DNA of 64,000 bases. It comes from Paracoccus haematequi. GTDB taxonomy: Bacteria; Pseudomonadota; Alphaproteobacteria; Rhodobacterales; Rhodobacteraceae. The stretch covers positions 62,001 through 126,000 of the forward strand of contig NZ_UZWE01000029.1 in the NCBI RefSeq assembly GCF_900631945.1, read 5' to 3'. The notes under the pieces are model-generated. The model did no database searches. It worked only from the letters and a program-made list of their open reading frames with translations, and was not told where the DNA came from. Made by a program: the position numbers and the translations under genes. This document shows positions 1-9,676 of the stretch, one piece after another (the stretch's first letter is position 1; each line of letters starts with the position of its first letter).

Positions 1-1718
1 CGCCCTCGCTGCACCTGTTCTCTCATACCAAGGGGACGCTGGCCTGGGACGGCCAGACCTTCCTGCCCGACCGCAAGACCGAAGACTGCGAGATCGCGGG
101 CGCGGGCCGGGGCCTGTGGGGTTACGCCGACGTGCTGGCCGATGGCGCGGCGGCGGGCCTGCGGGCGCTTGAAGGGCTGGGCCGTGCGGGGCATCAGGCC
201 AGCTTCACCGTTGCGAACGACCGCCCCGGCAGCGGGGTCAGCCATACCGAACTGCCGACCGACGGCAATGCGGGCAAGGCGCGCGCCTTCATCGACTTCC
301 AGAACGACGTGACCGCCAAGGACATCCGCCTGGCCGTGCGCGAAGGGATGCGGTCGATCGAGCATGTCAAACGTTACACCACCAACGGCATGGCGACCGA
401 CCAGGGCAAGATGTCGAACATCAACGGGCTGATGATCGCCGCCGACGCGCTTGGCAAGGAACCGCCGCAGGTGGGCCTGACCACCTTCCGCCCGCCCTAT
501 ACGCCGACCAGCTTCGGCGCCTTCTGCGGATACCTGCGCGGCGAGACCTTCCAACTGACCCGCAAGACCCCCATCGACCCCTGGGCCGAGGCGAACGGCG
601 CGGTCTTCGAGCCCGTCGCCCAATGGCGCCGCGCCTGGTATTTCCCGAAGGCCGGGGAAGACATGCACGCCGCCGTGCTGCGCGAATGCAAGGCCACGCG
701 GGCATCGCTGGGGATTTTCGACGCCTCGACCCTGGGCAAGATCGAGGTCGCCGGGCCGGATGCGGTCGAATTCATGAACCGCATGTACACCAACCCCTGG
801 ACCAAGCTGCAACCGGGCCGCTGCCGTTACGGGCTGCTGTTGGGCGAGGACGGCTTCATCCGCGACGACGGCGTGATCGGGCGGCTGTCGCCCGACCTGT
901 TCCACGTCACCACCACCACCGGCGGCGCCGCGCGCGTCCTGACGATGATGGAGGACTACCTCCAGACCGAATGGCCCGAGCTTGACGTGTGGCTGACCTC
1001 GACCACCGAGCAATGGGCGACGGTCGCGCTGAACGGGCCGAACGCGCTGGCGATGCTGAAGCCGCTGGTGGAAGGCGTGGACTGGGACGACTTCCCGCAC
1101 ATGTCCTGCGCCGAATGCACCGTGGCGGGCCTGCCCGCGCGTCTGTTCCGCCTGTCCTTCACCGGCGAGGTGGGCTTCGAGGTGAACGTCCCCGCCCGTC
1201 ACGGCCTGGCCCTGTGGACTGCGCTGATCGAGGCCGGGAAAGCCTATGACATCTGCCCCTATGGCACCGAAACCATGCACGTTCTGCGGGCCGAGAAGGG
1301 CTATATCATCGTCGGCCAGGACACCGACGGCACGGTGACGCCCGGCGATGCGGGGTTGGACTGGGCCATCGGCAAGGCCAAGAAGGACTTCGTGGGCAAG
1401 CGGTCGCTGTCGCGCCCCGACATCGTGGCGAAAGGCCGCAAGCAGCTTGTCGGTCTGCTGACCGAGGATGGCAGCCTGTTGCAGGAAGGCGCGCAGATCG
1501 TGCTGGATCCGAACCAGCCGAAGCCGATGAAGATGGTCGGACACGTCACGTCCTCCTATCAGTCGACGATGGGGCACCCCATCGCCATGGCGGTGATCGA
1601 GGGCGGTTTCGACAGGATGGGCGAGACGGTCTTCATCCCCATGCCCGACGGCGTGCGCAAGGCGAAGATCACCTCGACCGTGTTCTATGATCCGCAGAAC
1701 GAGCGGCTGAAGGCCTGA
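1..1718 (+). CDS. soxA: Sarcosine oxidase alpha subunit, C-terminal part (cut by window start)
   Basis: The open frame (codons in phase with position 3) runs in from before the window, so only about 571 of the usual 950-1000 residues are present. The visible part starts in the amino-terminal/dinucleotide region and carries the folate-binding GCV_T (aminomethyltransferase-like) domain and its C-terminal barrel in the last ~370 residues, including YGTETMHVLRAEKGY, typical of SoxA. The heterotetrameric enzyme oxidatively demethylates sarcosine to glycine, passing the one-carbon unit to tetrahydrofolate. The soxG gamma-subunit gene follows 7 bp after the stop, matching the canonical soxBDAG order. 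The beta and delta subunit genes would lie upstream, outside the window. Confidence 0.93.
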   Translation, partial: PSLHLFSHTKGTLAWDGQTFLPDRKTEDCEIAGAGRGLWGYADVLADGAAAGLRALEGLGRAGHQASFTVANDRPGSGVSHTELPTDGNAGKARAFIDFQNDVTAKDIRLAVREGMRSIEHVKRYTTNGMATDQGKMSNINGLMIAADALGKEPPQVGLTTFRPPYTPTSFGAFCGYLRGETFQLTRKTPIDPWAEANGAVFEPVAQWRRAWYFPKAGEDMHAAVLRECKATRASLGIFDASTLGKIEVAGPDAVEFMNRMYTNPWTKLQPGRCRYGLLLGEDGFIRDDGVIGRLSPDLFHVTTTTGGAARVLTMMEDYLQTEWPELDVWLTSTTEQWATVALNGPNALAMLKPLVEGVDWDDFPHMSCAECTVAGLPARLFRLSFTGEVGFEVNVPARHGLALWTALIEAGKAYDICPYGTETMHVLRAEKGYIIVGQDTDGTVTPGDAGLDWAIGKAKKDFVGKRSLSRPDIVAKGRKQLVGLLTEDGSLLQEGAQIVLDPNQPKPMKMVGHVTSSYQSTMGHPIAMAVIEGGFDRMGETVFIPMPDGVRKAKITSTVFYDPQNERLKA

Positions 1719-1725
1719 GGAAGCG

Positions 1726-2259
1726 ATGATGACCAGTCAGAAACACGATTTTGCCGCAGCCGCCATCCGCATCGAGGACGCGGCCCCCGCCCTGCGCCTG
1801 TCGCTGCGCGTCAAGCCCGCGCATCGGGACGCCGTGGGCCGGGCGCTTGGCCTGGACCTGCCCGCCCGCGTGGGCCAGCGGGCGCAGGCCGGGGACATTC
1901 AGGCGCTGTGCCTTGGACCCGACGAATGGCTGATCGCCGCGCCCGAAGGCGCGCCGCTGGCGGACGCCGCCCGCGCCGTCTATGCCGACGCGCCGCACAG
2001 CCTGGTGGACATCAGCGACCGGGAAATCACCCTGCGCCTGTCCGGCCCGGCGGTCCTGGACCTGCTGGCCGCCTGCTGCCCGCGCAATCTCGCGGCGATG
2101 GCGGTGGGCAGCGCGGCGCGCACGGTCTTCGACAGCGCCACCGTGATCCTGTGGCGCGACGGCCCGGCGGATTTCCGCATGGATGTCTGGCGCAGCTTCG
2201 CGCCGCATGTCCGGTCGCTGCTGGCCCAGGCGCAGGCCGAGATCGCGGCAGGGCTGTAG
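1726..2259 (+). CDS. soxG: Sarcosine oxidase gamma subunit
   Basis: The 177-residue product matches the SoxG family in length and in landmarks such as CLGPDEWLIAAPEGA and LVDISDREITLRLSGP. SoxG is the small subunit of heterotetrameric sarcosine oxidase and has a GcvT-like fold without its own catalytic centre. The ATG at 1726 follows a GGAAG-type ribosome binding site and lies 7 bp after soxA, so the two are co-transcribed. It is the last sox gene. A gene of different function begins about 70 bp downstream. Confidence 0.92.
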   Translation: MMTSQKHDFAAAAIRIEDAAPALRLSLRVKPAHRDAVGRALGLDLPARVGQRAQAGDIQALCLGPDEWLIAAPEGAPLADAARAVYADAPHSLVDISDREITLRLSGPAVLDLLAACCPRNLAAMAVGSAARTVFDSATVILWRDGPADFRMDVWRSFAPHVRSLLAQAQAEIAAGL

Positions 2260-2332
2260 GCGTCGTTGCCCGGATCGCGCCGGGCGGTCTTTCCCGGTTG
2301 ACGCGCGGCGCGGGATCGGACCTGATCGCGTC

Positions 2333-4030
2333 ATGCAGAACCGCACCGCCGCCACCGCCGATCCCCTGACCCTTGTCCGCTTCGTCGCGGGCAGGATCTC
2401 GGGCGTGGGCCTGGTGCTGGGCGCGCTGTTCATGGCCGCGTCGCTGACCCCCAGCCTGATCCCGCGCGGCGAAGGCGTGCAGGGCGCGCTTGCCGGGGTC
2501 TGCTTTGCCGCCGGTTACGGCGTGGCGGTGCTGCTGCGGTGGATCTGGGTCACGCTGGATCTGCCGCTGATAGGGGGGCGGACGGGACGCCGCCTGCTGG
2601 GGGCATCGGCACTTATCGCCGCGCTGATCGTAGGGTGGTTTCTGTGGCGGGCGACGGATTGGCAGAATTCCATCCGCGCGCCGATGGGAATGCCGCTGGC
2701 GCCGCCCGAACTGCCCCTGATGATCGGCGCCATGGCCCTGGCCGTGGCGACCGTCCTGCTGACGCTGGGCAAGCTGGCGGCGCTGTTCGTCAGCCGCCTG
2801 ATCGCGCGGATCGCGCAGGTGGTGCCGCGCCGGGCCGCGCATCTGCTGGGCCTGATCGTCGGCGGCGTGTTGCTGTGGTCGCTGGCCAACGGCGTGCTGT
2901 TCAGCGGCTTCATCCGCACCGCCGACAATTCGGCCCGCGCGCTTGACGCGGTGATCCCGCCCGACATCCAGCCGCCCGCCGATCCGCTGCGCACCGGCAG
3001 CCCCGCATCCCTGGTCGCCTGGGAGGATCTGGGCCGCGAGGGGCGCAATTACATCGCCTCGGCCCCCACGCCCGACCAGATCGCCGCCGTCACGGGTGGC
3101 GCGACGATGCAGCCCCTGCGCGCCTATGTCGGCCTGAACGCCGCCGACACGGCCGAGGATCGCGCCGCCCTGGCGGTGGCCGAACTGGACCGTATCGGCG
3201 GCTTCGGCCGGTCGATCCTGGTGGTCGCGATGCCCACCGGCACCGGCTGGCTGGACCCGGCGGCGATGCTGACGCTGGAATACCTGCATCGCGGCGACGT
3301 GGCGACGGTGGCGATCCAGTATTCCTATCTGCAAAGCTGGATCTCGCTGCTGGTCGAACCCGAATATTCGGCCGAGGCCGGGCGCGCCCTGTTCAGCGCC
3401 GTCTATCGCCACTGGCTGACCCTGCCCGACAGCGACCGCCCCGACCTGTATCTGTACGGTCTCAGCCTGGGGGCCTATAGTTCGCAGCAGTCGCTGCGCC
3501 TGTCCGAGATGATCGACCAGCCCTTCGCGGGCGCTCTGTGGGTGGGTCCGCCCTTTGTCAGCCCGCTGTGGCAGACCCTGACGCAGGAACGCGACCCGGC
3601 CTCGCCCGCCTGGCTGCCGCGCCTGGACCGGGGCCAGACGGTGCGCTTCACGAACGGTCGGCAGGGCCTGTCCGTGCAGGATGTCTGGGGGGGCGTCCGC
3701 ATCGTCTATCTGCAATATGCCAGCGATCCCATCGTGTTCTTCGACACCGGATCGGCCTGGCGCCCGCCCGCCTGGATGAGCCCGCCGCGCGGTCCCGACG
3801 TGTCGCCCGAATTGCGGTGGTATCCGATCGTCAGCTTCCTGCAACTGGCCTTCGACATGGCGGTGTCGTTGCATGTGCCGATGGGCCACGGGCATCTCTA
3901 CGCCTACGAGGATCATATCGCCCCCTGGATGGCGGTGACGCAGCCGCCCGGCTGGGACGCGGCGGGGCTGGACCGGCTGCGGCGGCATTTCAGCGACATG
4001 CAGGCGCGGGCCATGGCAGCGGCGGATTGA
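2333..4030 (+). CDS. Membrane alpha/beta-hydrolase family protein (Abhydrolase_9-like)
   Basis: The 565-residue protein has about four or five hydrophobic segments in its first ~200 residues and then a large soluble domain. The nucleophile elbow is LYGLSLGAYS, with Ser378 as predicted nucleophile. A late HVPMGHGHLY could supply the catalytic histidine. This architecture matches the bacterial Abhydrolase_9 (formerly DUF2319) family, whose substrate is not known. I chose the ATG at 2333 because it opens the conserved N-terminus; the frame extends upstream over soxG, but that overlap would be about 75 bp. It is on the same strand as the sox genes but shows no functional link. Confidence 0.8.
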   Translation: MQNRTAATADPLTLVRFVAGRISGVGLVLGALFMAASLTPSLIPRGEGVQGALAGVCFAAGYGVAVLLRWIWVTLDLPLIGGRTGRRLLGASALIAALIVGWFLWRATDWQNSIRAPMGMPLAPPELPLMIGAMALAVATVLLTLGKLAALFVSRLIARIAQVVPRRAAHLLGLIVGGVLLWSLANGVLFSGFIRTADNSARALDAVIPPDIQPPADPLRTGSPASLVAWEDLGREGRNYIASAPTPDQIAAVTGGATMQPLRAYVGLNAADTAEDRAALAVAELDRIGGFGRSILVVAMPTGTGWLDPAAMLTLEYLHRGDVATVAIQYSYLQSWISLLVEPEYSAEAGRALFSAVYRHWLTLPDSDRPDLYLYGLSLGAYSSQQSLRLSEMIDQPFAGALWVGPPFVSPLWQTLTQERDPASPAWLPRLDRGQTVRFTNGRQGLSVQDVWGGVRIVYLQYASDPIVFFDTGSAWRPPAWMSPPRGPDVSPELRWYPIVSFLQLAFDMAVSLHVPMGHGHLYAYEDHIAPWMAVTQPPGWDAAGLDRLRRHFSDMQARAMAAAD

Positions 4031-4183
4031 CCGGCGGCGGCGCGGGAACCCTGGGGCGATGCGCCGCCTTGCCCGCGCCCGACATCGCCGCGGCATCCTG
4101 ACACACCCCGGCCGCTGCAACCCGGATCCGCGCAGAACACACTTCTCGGGCCGCCTGTGCGGGACTAGCGTGCCGTCGAACAT

Positions 4184-5530
4184 ATGACGGAGATCGCCAT
4201 GCGACGCATCATGGTCTCGTTCTGGGCTGCCCTTGCGGTGATGGGCGTCCTGTGGCTTGCGGCGGATACGCCCGCCTGGCCCCCTGAAACCTTCATCGCC
4301 CTGCGCGCCCCGGCCGTCCAGCTGACCGGCATCCTGGCCATGACCTGCATGAGCATGGCGATGATCCTGGCGCTGCGTCCCCGCTGGCCCGAGGGCTGGA
4401 TGGGGGGTCTGGACAAGATGTATCGCCTGCACAAGTGGTTCGGCATCGGCGGGCTGGTGCTGGCCGTGCTGCACTGGGCCTGGACGCAATCGCCCGGCTG
4501 GGCGGTCAGCCTGGGCTTGCTGGAACCGGGCAGGCGCCCGCAGCGCGGGCTCGGCGGCAGTGCGGTCCAGCAGTGGCTGGGATCGCTGCGCGGCACCGCC
4601 GAGCAGGTGGGCGAATGGGCCTTCTACGCCGCCGTGCTGCTGATCGCCGTGGCGCTGATCCGGCGCATCCCCTATCGCCTGTTCCAGAAGACCCACCGCC
4701 TGATTGCGCTGGCCTATCTGGCGCTGATCTTTCACGCCGTCGTCCTGCTGAAATTCCCGTCCTGGCCGACGCTTCTGGGCGCCGCGATGGCGGCGATGAT
4801 GGCCGCCGGCGCCTTTGCCGCGCTTGTGGCGCTGCTGCGCCGCATCGGCGCGGGGCGCAGGGTCCGGGGCCGCATCGCCCGGCTGGAATACCACCCGGCC
4901 CTGCATGTGATGGAAGCAGAGATCGACCTGCCCCAAGGCTGGCCCGGCCACAAGGCGGGGCAGTTCGCCTTCGTCACCTCGGACTGGGCCGAGGGCGCGC
5001 ATCCCTATACGATCGCCTCGGCCTGGGATGCCCGGCAGCCCCGGATCATGGTCATCGCCAAGGAACTGGGCGACTGGACGCGCCGGCTGCGCGACACGCT
5101 GCGCCTCGGCCAGGCGGTGCAGGTCGAGGGGCCGTATGGCTGCTTCACCTTCGACGACGGCCGCCCGCGCCAGATCTGGATCGGCGGCGGCATCGGCATC
5201 ACGCCCTTCATCGCCCGGATGAAGCACCTGGCCGCGCACCCGTCCCGGCAGGATATCGACCTGATCCACAGCACCACGGATCACGAGGACGAGGCGATTG
5301 CCCGCCTGGCCGCCGACGCGCAGGCGGCGGGCGTGCGGCTGCATGTCCTGGTCGATGCCCGCGACGGGCTGCTGACGGGGGAACGGCTGCGGGCCATGGC
5401 GCCCGGCTGGCGCGACGCCAGCGTCTGGTTCTGCGGACCCGCCGGTTTCGGCCGGGCGCTGCGCGAGGATCTGCGCCGCCACGGCCTGCCCGCCGGGCGG
5501 TTCCACCAGGAAGTCTTCAATCTGCGCTGA
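4184..5530 (+). CDS. Ferric reductase-like transmembrane flavoprotein
   Basis: The N-terminal half (~residues 1-220) has about six membrane segments with paired histidines (LHKWFGIGGLVLAVLHW and KTHRLIALAYLALIFHA) as expected for bis-heme ligation in the ferric reductase/NOX transmembrane domain. The C-terminal half is a ferredoxin-reductase module: FAD motif HPYTIASAW, NAD(P)-binding GGGIGITPFIA, and a C-terminal CGPAGFG. The protein ends in an aromatic FNLR, as in other reductases of this type. It would move electrons from NAD(P)H through FAD and heme across the membrane; ferric iron or another acceptor is possible. The start ATG gives MTEIAMRRIM; the second ATG at 4199 is an alternative. 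Confidence 0.85.
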   Translation: MTEIAMRRIMVSFWAALAVMGVLWLAADTPAWPPETFIALRAPAVQLTGILAMTCMSMAMILALRPRWPEGWMGGLDKMYRLHKWFGIGGLVLAVLHWAWTQSPGWAVSLGLLEPGRRPQRGLGGSAVQQWLGSLRGTAEQVGEWAFYAAVLLIAVALIRRIPYRLFQKTHRLIALAYLALIFHAVVLLKFPSWPTLLGAAMAAMMAAGAFAALVALLRRIGAGRRVRGRIARLEYHPALHVMEAEIDLPQGWPGHKAGQFAFVTSDWAEGAHPYTIASAWDARQPRIMVIAKELGDWTRRLRDTLRLGQAVQVEGPYGCFTFDDGRPRQIWIGGGIGITPFIARMKHLAAHPSRQDIDLIHSTTDHEDEAIARLAADAQAAGVRLHVLVDARDGLLTGERLRAMAPGWRDASVWFCGPAGFGRALREDLRRHGLPAGRFHQEVFNLR

Positions 5531-5598
5531 CGGGGTCGGATTCTGCACATTCTGCAAGACGGCCCTTGTGGGCCGCCGCCCCGCGCCCTAACCATGGC

Positions 5599-6555
5599 AT
5601 GTCCGACACCGACGGTCCTGCCATGCCCCACCAGAACCCGATGCAGGGGATCCTGCTGAAATGCGCCAGCGTGGCGGTGTTCACGGTCATGGCCGCCCTG
5701 GTCAAGGCCACGTCCGAAACAGCCGCCGTCCCGCCCGGCCAGCAGGTCTTCTTCCGGTCGCTGTTCGCGATTCCGGTCATCCTGGGCTGGCTGGCGATGC
5801 GCGGGGAATTGTCGGTCGGCCTGCGCACCGTGCGGCCCATCGGCCATTTCTATCGCGGCATCATCGGCACCGCAGCCATGGCGCTGAACTTCTGGGCGCT
5901 GGCGCTGCTGCCTTTCCCCGAGGTGACGGCCATCGGCTATGCCTCGCCGCTGCTGGTGGTGATTTTCGCGGCGATGTTTTTGGGCGAGGACGTGCGCCTG
6001 TTCCGCCTGTCCATGGTCGGCATGGGCCTGACCGGCGTGGTGATCGTGCTGTCCCCGCAGTTCCAGACGGGCGGCGGCGACGATCCCTATCGGACGCTGG
6101 GGGCGGTGGTGGCCTTCGGCGGGGCGGTCACGGCGGCCCTGGCGCAACTGTTCATCCGCAAGCTGGTCCAGGACGAACGCACCTCGGCCATCGTGTTCTG
6201 GTTTTCCGTCACCTCGACCCTGCTGGGACTGGCGACGCTGCCCTTCGGCTGGGTGACGCCCGACGCCACCACGGGGGCGCTGCTGGTGGGCAGCGGCATC
6301 CTGGGGGGCGTGGCGCAGATCCTGCTGACCTCGGCCTATCGCTTCGCCGATGCCTCGCTGGTGGCGCCGTTCGAATATGTCTCGATGCTGCTGGCGATCG
6401 CGATCGGCTGGTATGTCTTCGCCGAGGCGCCGACCCCGGTCGTGCTGACCGGCGCCGCCCTGGTGATCCTGGCGGGCATCATGATCATCTGGCGGGAACG
6501 CCGCCTGGGCCTTGAACGCAACCGGCAGCGAAAGGCGATGACGCCGCAGGGATGA
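5599..6555 (+). CDS. DMT-superfamily (EamA) transporter
   Basis: A 318-residue membrane protein with two EamA repeats and about ten hydrophobic segments. Repeat 1 ends near VVIVLSPQF and repeat 2 near VILAGIMIIWRER. Such proteins export or exchange small metabolites; the substrate cannot be read from sequence. The frame is open far upstream over the previous gene, so I place the start at the ATG at 5599. An ATG at 5623 is equally possible and neither has a strong ribosome binding site. Gene 9677-10573 encodes a second, divergent EamA protein. Confidence 0.88.
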   Translation: MSDTDGPAMPHQNPMQGILLKCASVAVFTVMAALVKATSETAAVPPGQQVFFRSLFAIPVILGWLAMRGELSVGLRTVRPIGHFYRGIIGTAAMALNFWALALLPFPEVTAIGYASPLLVVIFAAMFLGEDVRLFRLSMVGMGLTGVVIVLSPQFQTGGGDDPYRTLGAVVAFGGAVTAALAQLFIRKLVQDERTSAIVFWFSVTSTLLGLATLPFGWVTPDATTGALLVGSGILGGVAQILLTSAYRFADASLVAPFEYVSMLLAIAIGWYVFAEAPTPVVLTGAALVILAGIMIIWRERRLGLERNRQRKAMTPQG

Positions 6556-6614
6556 TCGGCGGTTGACCTTTCCGGCCCGCAGTTCTTAATCGAAGGCACC
6601 GGGCGGGGGGATCC

Positions 6615-8141
6615 ATGGACAAGCCGCATATCCTGCGACTGAACGACGCCGACAACATCGTGGTGGCGATCGCCGAGGTGCCGCAGGGCGCGCCGGTCGA
6701 AGGCGGCATCCGGGCCAGCCGCCGCATCCCGCGCGGCCACAAGATCGCGGCGGGGGCCATCGCCAGCGGCCAGCCGATCCGCAAGTTCGGCCAGATCATC
6801 GGTTTCGCCAGCACCGACATCGCGCCGGGCGACTGGGTTCACGAACAGAACGTCACCATGGGCGGCGACTTCGCCCGCGACTATGCCTTCGCGTCCGAGG
6901 CCCGCCCGCCCGAGGGCCTGCGCCAAGGCGAAACCCCGGCCCATTTCCAGGGCTTCCGCCGCCCCGACGGCCGCGCCGGGACGCGCAATTACATCGGCAT
7001 CCTGTCGTCGGTGAACTGTTCGGCCACCGTGATCGATTACATCGCCGACCAGGCGATGCGGTCGGGGCTGCTGGACGATTACCCCGACATCGACGGCATC
7101 GTCGCCCTGCCCCACGGCCAGGGCTGCGGCATGGCCAGCAAGGGCGAAAGCTTCGACCTGCTGGCGCGCACGCAATGGGGCTATGCCAGCCACCCGAATT
7201 TCGCCGCCGTGCTGCTGGTGGGGCTGGGCTGCGAGGTGTTCCAGATCGCCCGGCTGAAGGACATCTATGGCATCGCCGAGGGCGACCATTTCCAGTCGCT
7301 GACCATCCAGGACAGCGGCGGCACCCGCAAGACCATCGAGGCGGGCGTCGAACGGCTGCGCGACCTGCTGCCGGTGGCGGCGCGGGCGCGGCGCGAACCG
7401 ATCCCGGCGTCGGAACTGACGCTTGCCCTGCAATGCGGCGGCTCGGACGGCTATTCGTCGCTGACCGCGAATCCCGCCCTGGGGGTCGCCGCCGACATGC
7501 TGGTGCGCCAGGGCGGCACCGCCATCCTGTCCGAGACGCCCGAGATCTTCGGCGCCGAACACCTGCTGACCCGCCGGGCCGAAACGCCGGAAATCGGCCG
7601 CCAGATCGTCGATCTGATCGACTGGTGGCGCGACTATACCACCCGCAACGGCGGCGAGATGAACAACAATCCCTCGCCCGGCAACAAGGCGGGCGGGCTG
7701 ACCACGATCCTGGAAAAGTCGCTGGGCGCGGTCGCCAAGGGCGGCACCTCGACCCTGCGCGGCGTTTACAGATACGCCGAACGAATCGACCGCAAGGGCT
7801 TCGTCTATATGGACACGCCGGGCTACGACCCGGTGGCGGCGACGGGCCAAGTCGCCGGGGGCGCGAACGTCCTGTGCTTCACCACCGGGCGGGGGTCGGC
7901 CTATGGCTGCAAGCCGGTGCCCTCGATCAAGCTGGCGACGAACACGCCCTTGTTCCAGCGGATGGAGGGCGACATGGACATCAATTGCGGCGACATCGTG
8001 GACGGCGTGACGCTGGAGGAGAAGGGCGCCCAGATCTTCGACGCGATCCTGGCCGTCGCATCGGGGCGGAAGACCAAATCCGAAGACCTGGGCTATGGCC
8101 GCAACGAATTCGTGCCCTGGCAGATCGGCGCGGTGATGTAG
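6615..8141 (+). CDS. UxaA/GarD-family sugar acid dehydratase (altronate/galactarate dehydratase type)
   Basis: The 508-residue protein has an N-terminal SAF domain (~residues 8-90) fused to the large UxaA catalytic region, which begins near GFRRPDGRAGTRNYIGI. Conserved family features include LPHGQGCGM, LQCGGSDGYS, MNNNPSPGNKAGGLTTI and CFTTGRGSAYGC. The family dehydrates D-altronate or D-galactarate to 2-keto-3-deoxy acids using a metal cofactor. In E. coli UxaA and GarD the SAF domain is likewise part of the protein, so the length is normal. Which aldarate is used cannot be decided here, since no adjacent uronate pathway genes are present. Confidence 0.87.
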   Translation: MDKPHILRLNDADNIVVAIAEVPQGAPVEGGIRASRRIPRGHKIAAGAIASGQPIRKFGQIIGFASTDIAPGDWVHEQNVTMGGDFARDYAFASEARPPEGLRQGETPAHFQGFRRPDGRAGTRNYIGILSSVNCSATVIDYIADQAMRSGLLDDYPDIDGIVALPHGQGCGMASKGESFDLLARTQWGYASHPNFAAVLLVGLGCEVFQIARLKDIYGIAEGDHFQSLTIQDSGGTRKTIEAGVERLRDLLPVAARARREPIPASELTLALQCGGSDGYSSLTANPALGVAADMLVRQGGTAILSETPEIFGAEHLLTRRAETPEIGRQIVDLIDWWRDYTTRNGGEMNNNPSPGNKAGGLTTILEKSLGAVAKGGTSTLRGVYRYAERIDRKGFVYMDTPGYDPVAATGQVAGGANVLCFTTGRGSAYGCKPVPSIKLATNTPLFQRMEGDMDINCGDIVDGVTLEEKGAQIFDAILAVASGRKTKSEDLGYGRNEFVPWQIGAVM

Positions 8142-8202
8142 CCGCCGGGCGCACGGCGGTGCTATGATTGTCGCTTATGGAAGCGTTGCAGAGGGTGTTT
8201 GC

Positions 8203-9279
8203 ATGTCAGGAACCATCAGGACGACCAAAGGGCGCGGCAGGCTGTATGACAGCATCCTGGACACGGTGGGCGACACCCCGGTGATCCGGGTCAACAACCT
8301 GGCCCCGGATGGGGTGACGATCTATGTCAAGGCGGAATTCTTCAATCCCGCCGCATCGGTCAAGGACCGGCTGGCCCTGAACATCATCGAGGCCGCCGAG
8401 CGGTCGGGCGCCCTGAAGCCGGGCCAGACCGTGGTCGAGGCGACCAGCGGCAATACCGGCATCGGCCTGGCGATGGTCTGCGCGCAGAAGGGCTATCCGC
8501 TGGTGGTGACGATGGCCGAAAGCTTCTCGGTCGAACGCCGCCGCCTTATGCGGATGCTGGGCGCCAAGGTGGTGCTGACGCCCAAGGCCCAGAAGGGCAC
8601 CGGCATGTACAACAAGGCGGTGGAACTGGCCGAGAAACACGGCTGGTTCCTGGCCCGCCAGTTCGAGACATCGGCCAATGCCGACATTCACGAGGCGACC
8701 ACCGCGCAGGAAATCCTGGGCGATTTCGCAGGCCAGCGGCTGGATTTCGTCGTCACCGGATACGGCACCGGGGGCACCGTCACGGGGCTGTCGCGCGTGT
8801 TGCGCCGCGAACGCCCCGATACGAAGATCGTCCTGACCGAACCCGCCAACGCCGCCCTTGTCGGCAGCGGCACGCCCCAGGACCGCGGCGCCGACCATGC
8901 CCCCGCCGCCAGCCACCCGGCGTTCGAGCCGCATCCGATCCAGGGCTGGACCCCGGATTTCATCCCCTGGGTTCTGCAAGAGGCCCTGGACAAGAACGGC
9001 TATGACGACCTGATCCCCGTGCCGGGCTCGGAAGGGATGGACTGGGCGCGCAGGCTGGCCGCGCGCGAAGGCATCCTGACCGGCGTGTCGGGCGGATCGA
9101 CCTTTGCTGTCGCCATGCGGATCGCCGAAAAGGCCGAACCCGGCACCGTCATCCTGGCGATGCTGCCCGATACCGGGGAACGCTATCTGTCGACGCCGCT
9201 TTTCCAGGACATCGCCGAGGACATGGACGACGCGGAACGGGCGCTGTCGGAGTCCACGCCGGGATACCGGATGGGGTGA
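8203..9279 (+). CDS. cysK: Cysteine synthase / PLP-dependent O-acetylserine sulfhydrylase family
   Basis: A 358-residue fold-type II PLP enzyme. The Schiff-base lysine is Lys54 in NPAASVKDRLA. The substrate loop is EATSGNTGIGLAM and the phosphate-binding loop is GYGTGGTVTGLSR. It would make cysteine from O-acetylserine and sulfide in the cytoplasm. The ATG at 8203 is preceded by GAGGG at 8191 with good spacing; an in-frame ATG 39 bp upstream lacks one. The insertion around residues 225-245 (RGADHAPAASHPAFEPHP) is longer than in E. coli CysK and resembles alphaproteobacterial CysK. A cystathionine beta-synthase-like role cannot be excluded. Confidence 0.86.
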   Translation: MSGTIRTTKGRGRLYDSILDTVGDTPVIRVNNLAPDGVTIYVKAEFFNPAASVKDRLALNIIEAAERSGALKPGQTVVEATSGNTGIGLAMVCAQKGYPLVVTMAESFSVERRRLMRMLGAKVVLTPKAQKGTGMYNKAVELAEKHGWFLARQFETSANADIHEATTAQEILGDFAGQRLDFVVTGYGTGGTVTGLSRVLRRERPDTKIVLTEPANAALVGSGTPQDRGADHAPAASHPAFEPHPIQGWTPDFIPWVLQEALDKNGYDDLIPVPGSEGMDWARRLAAREGILTGVSGGSTFAVAMRIAEKAEPGTVILAMLPDTGERYLSTPLFQDIAEDMDDAERALSESTPGYRMG

Positions 9280-9387
9280 TGCCCATGCGCGGTCTGCATG
9301 GCGGATCTGCGCATTCGCCGCGTTGCGGCGCGGCTTGGCAGACCCCATCTAAAGGGCGTCAACCAAGGACAGAAAGAGAGACTGACC

Positions 9388-9561
9388 ATGACCGCCCTTC
9401 GCACCGCCGTGACCCGCCTTCGCGCGTTCCTGGAGGTGGTGGAAGCCGCGATTTCCGCCTCGGCCGCGGTGCATTCGCATCACGCCCCCACCATGGCCGA
9501 CCTGCGCCGCCTGGGGATCACGCCGACCCCCGCCGCCATGGCCGCGATGTCGCGCGTCTAA
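9388..9561 (+). CDS. Small conserved-type protein, 57 residues
   Basis: The ATG at 9388 follows an A/G-rich ribosome binding region (GGACAGAAAGAGAG). The product is short, with an amphipathic Ala/Val/Arg-rich helix (RAFLEVVEAAISASAAV) and a C-terminal MADLRRLGITPTP segment. A clear intrinsic terminator begins 24 bp after the stop, so it is a self-contained unit. The position of the LRRLGI segment recalls DUF1127-type small proteins, but the usual arginine pattern is missing and I do not assign it to that family. Function unknown. Confidence 0.6.
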   Translation: MTALRTAVTRLRAFLEVVEAAISASAAVHSHHAPTMADLRRLGITPTPAAMAAMSRV

Positions 9562-9584
9562 GACCGGCGCCCCCTTGACGATCC

Positions 9585-9607
9585 GGCCCGCCATCGGCGG
9601 GCCTTTT
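9585..9607 (+). terminator. Intrinsic terminator after the small gene
   Basis: A perfect 8-bp stem, GGCCCGCC / GGCGGGCC, with an ATC loop is followed at once by TTTT and then TCTTT. It ends the transcript of the 57-residue gene and separates it from the DMT gene at 9677. Confidence 0.85.
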
Positions 9608-9676
9608 GTCTTTCTGGGCCTTTCCCCCGCCCCCCGATCCGGCCTATGGTCCGGCGGTTTGACGAAGGGGGCAAAG

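Noticed and set aside
2027..5557. Very long minus-strand open frame (1176 codons) opposite the hydrolase and reductase genes
   Set aside because: Low-complexity Arg/Gln/Pro composition typical of antisense frames in GC-rich genes; no domain or ribosome binding site. The plus-strand genes are clear.
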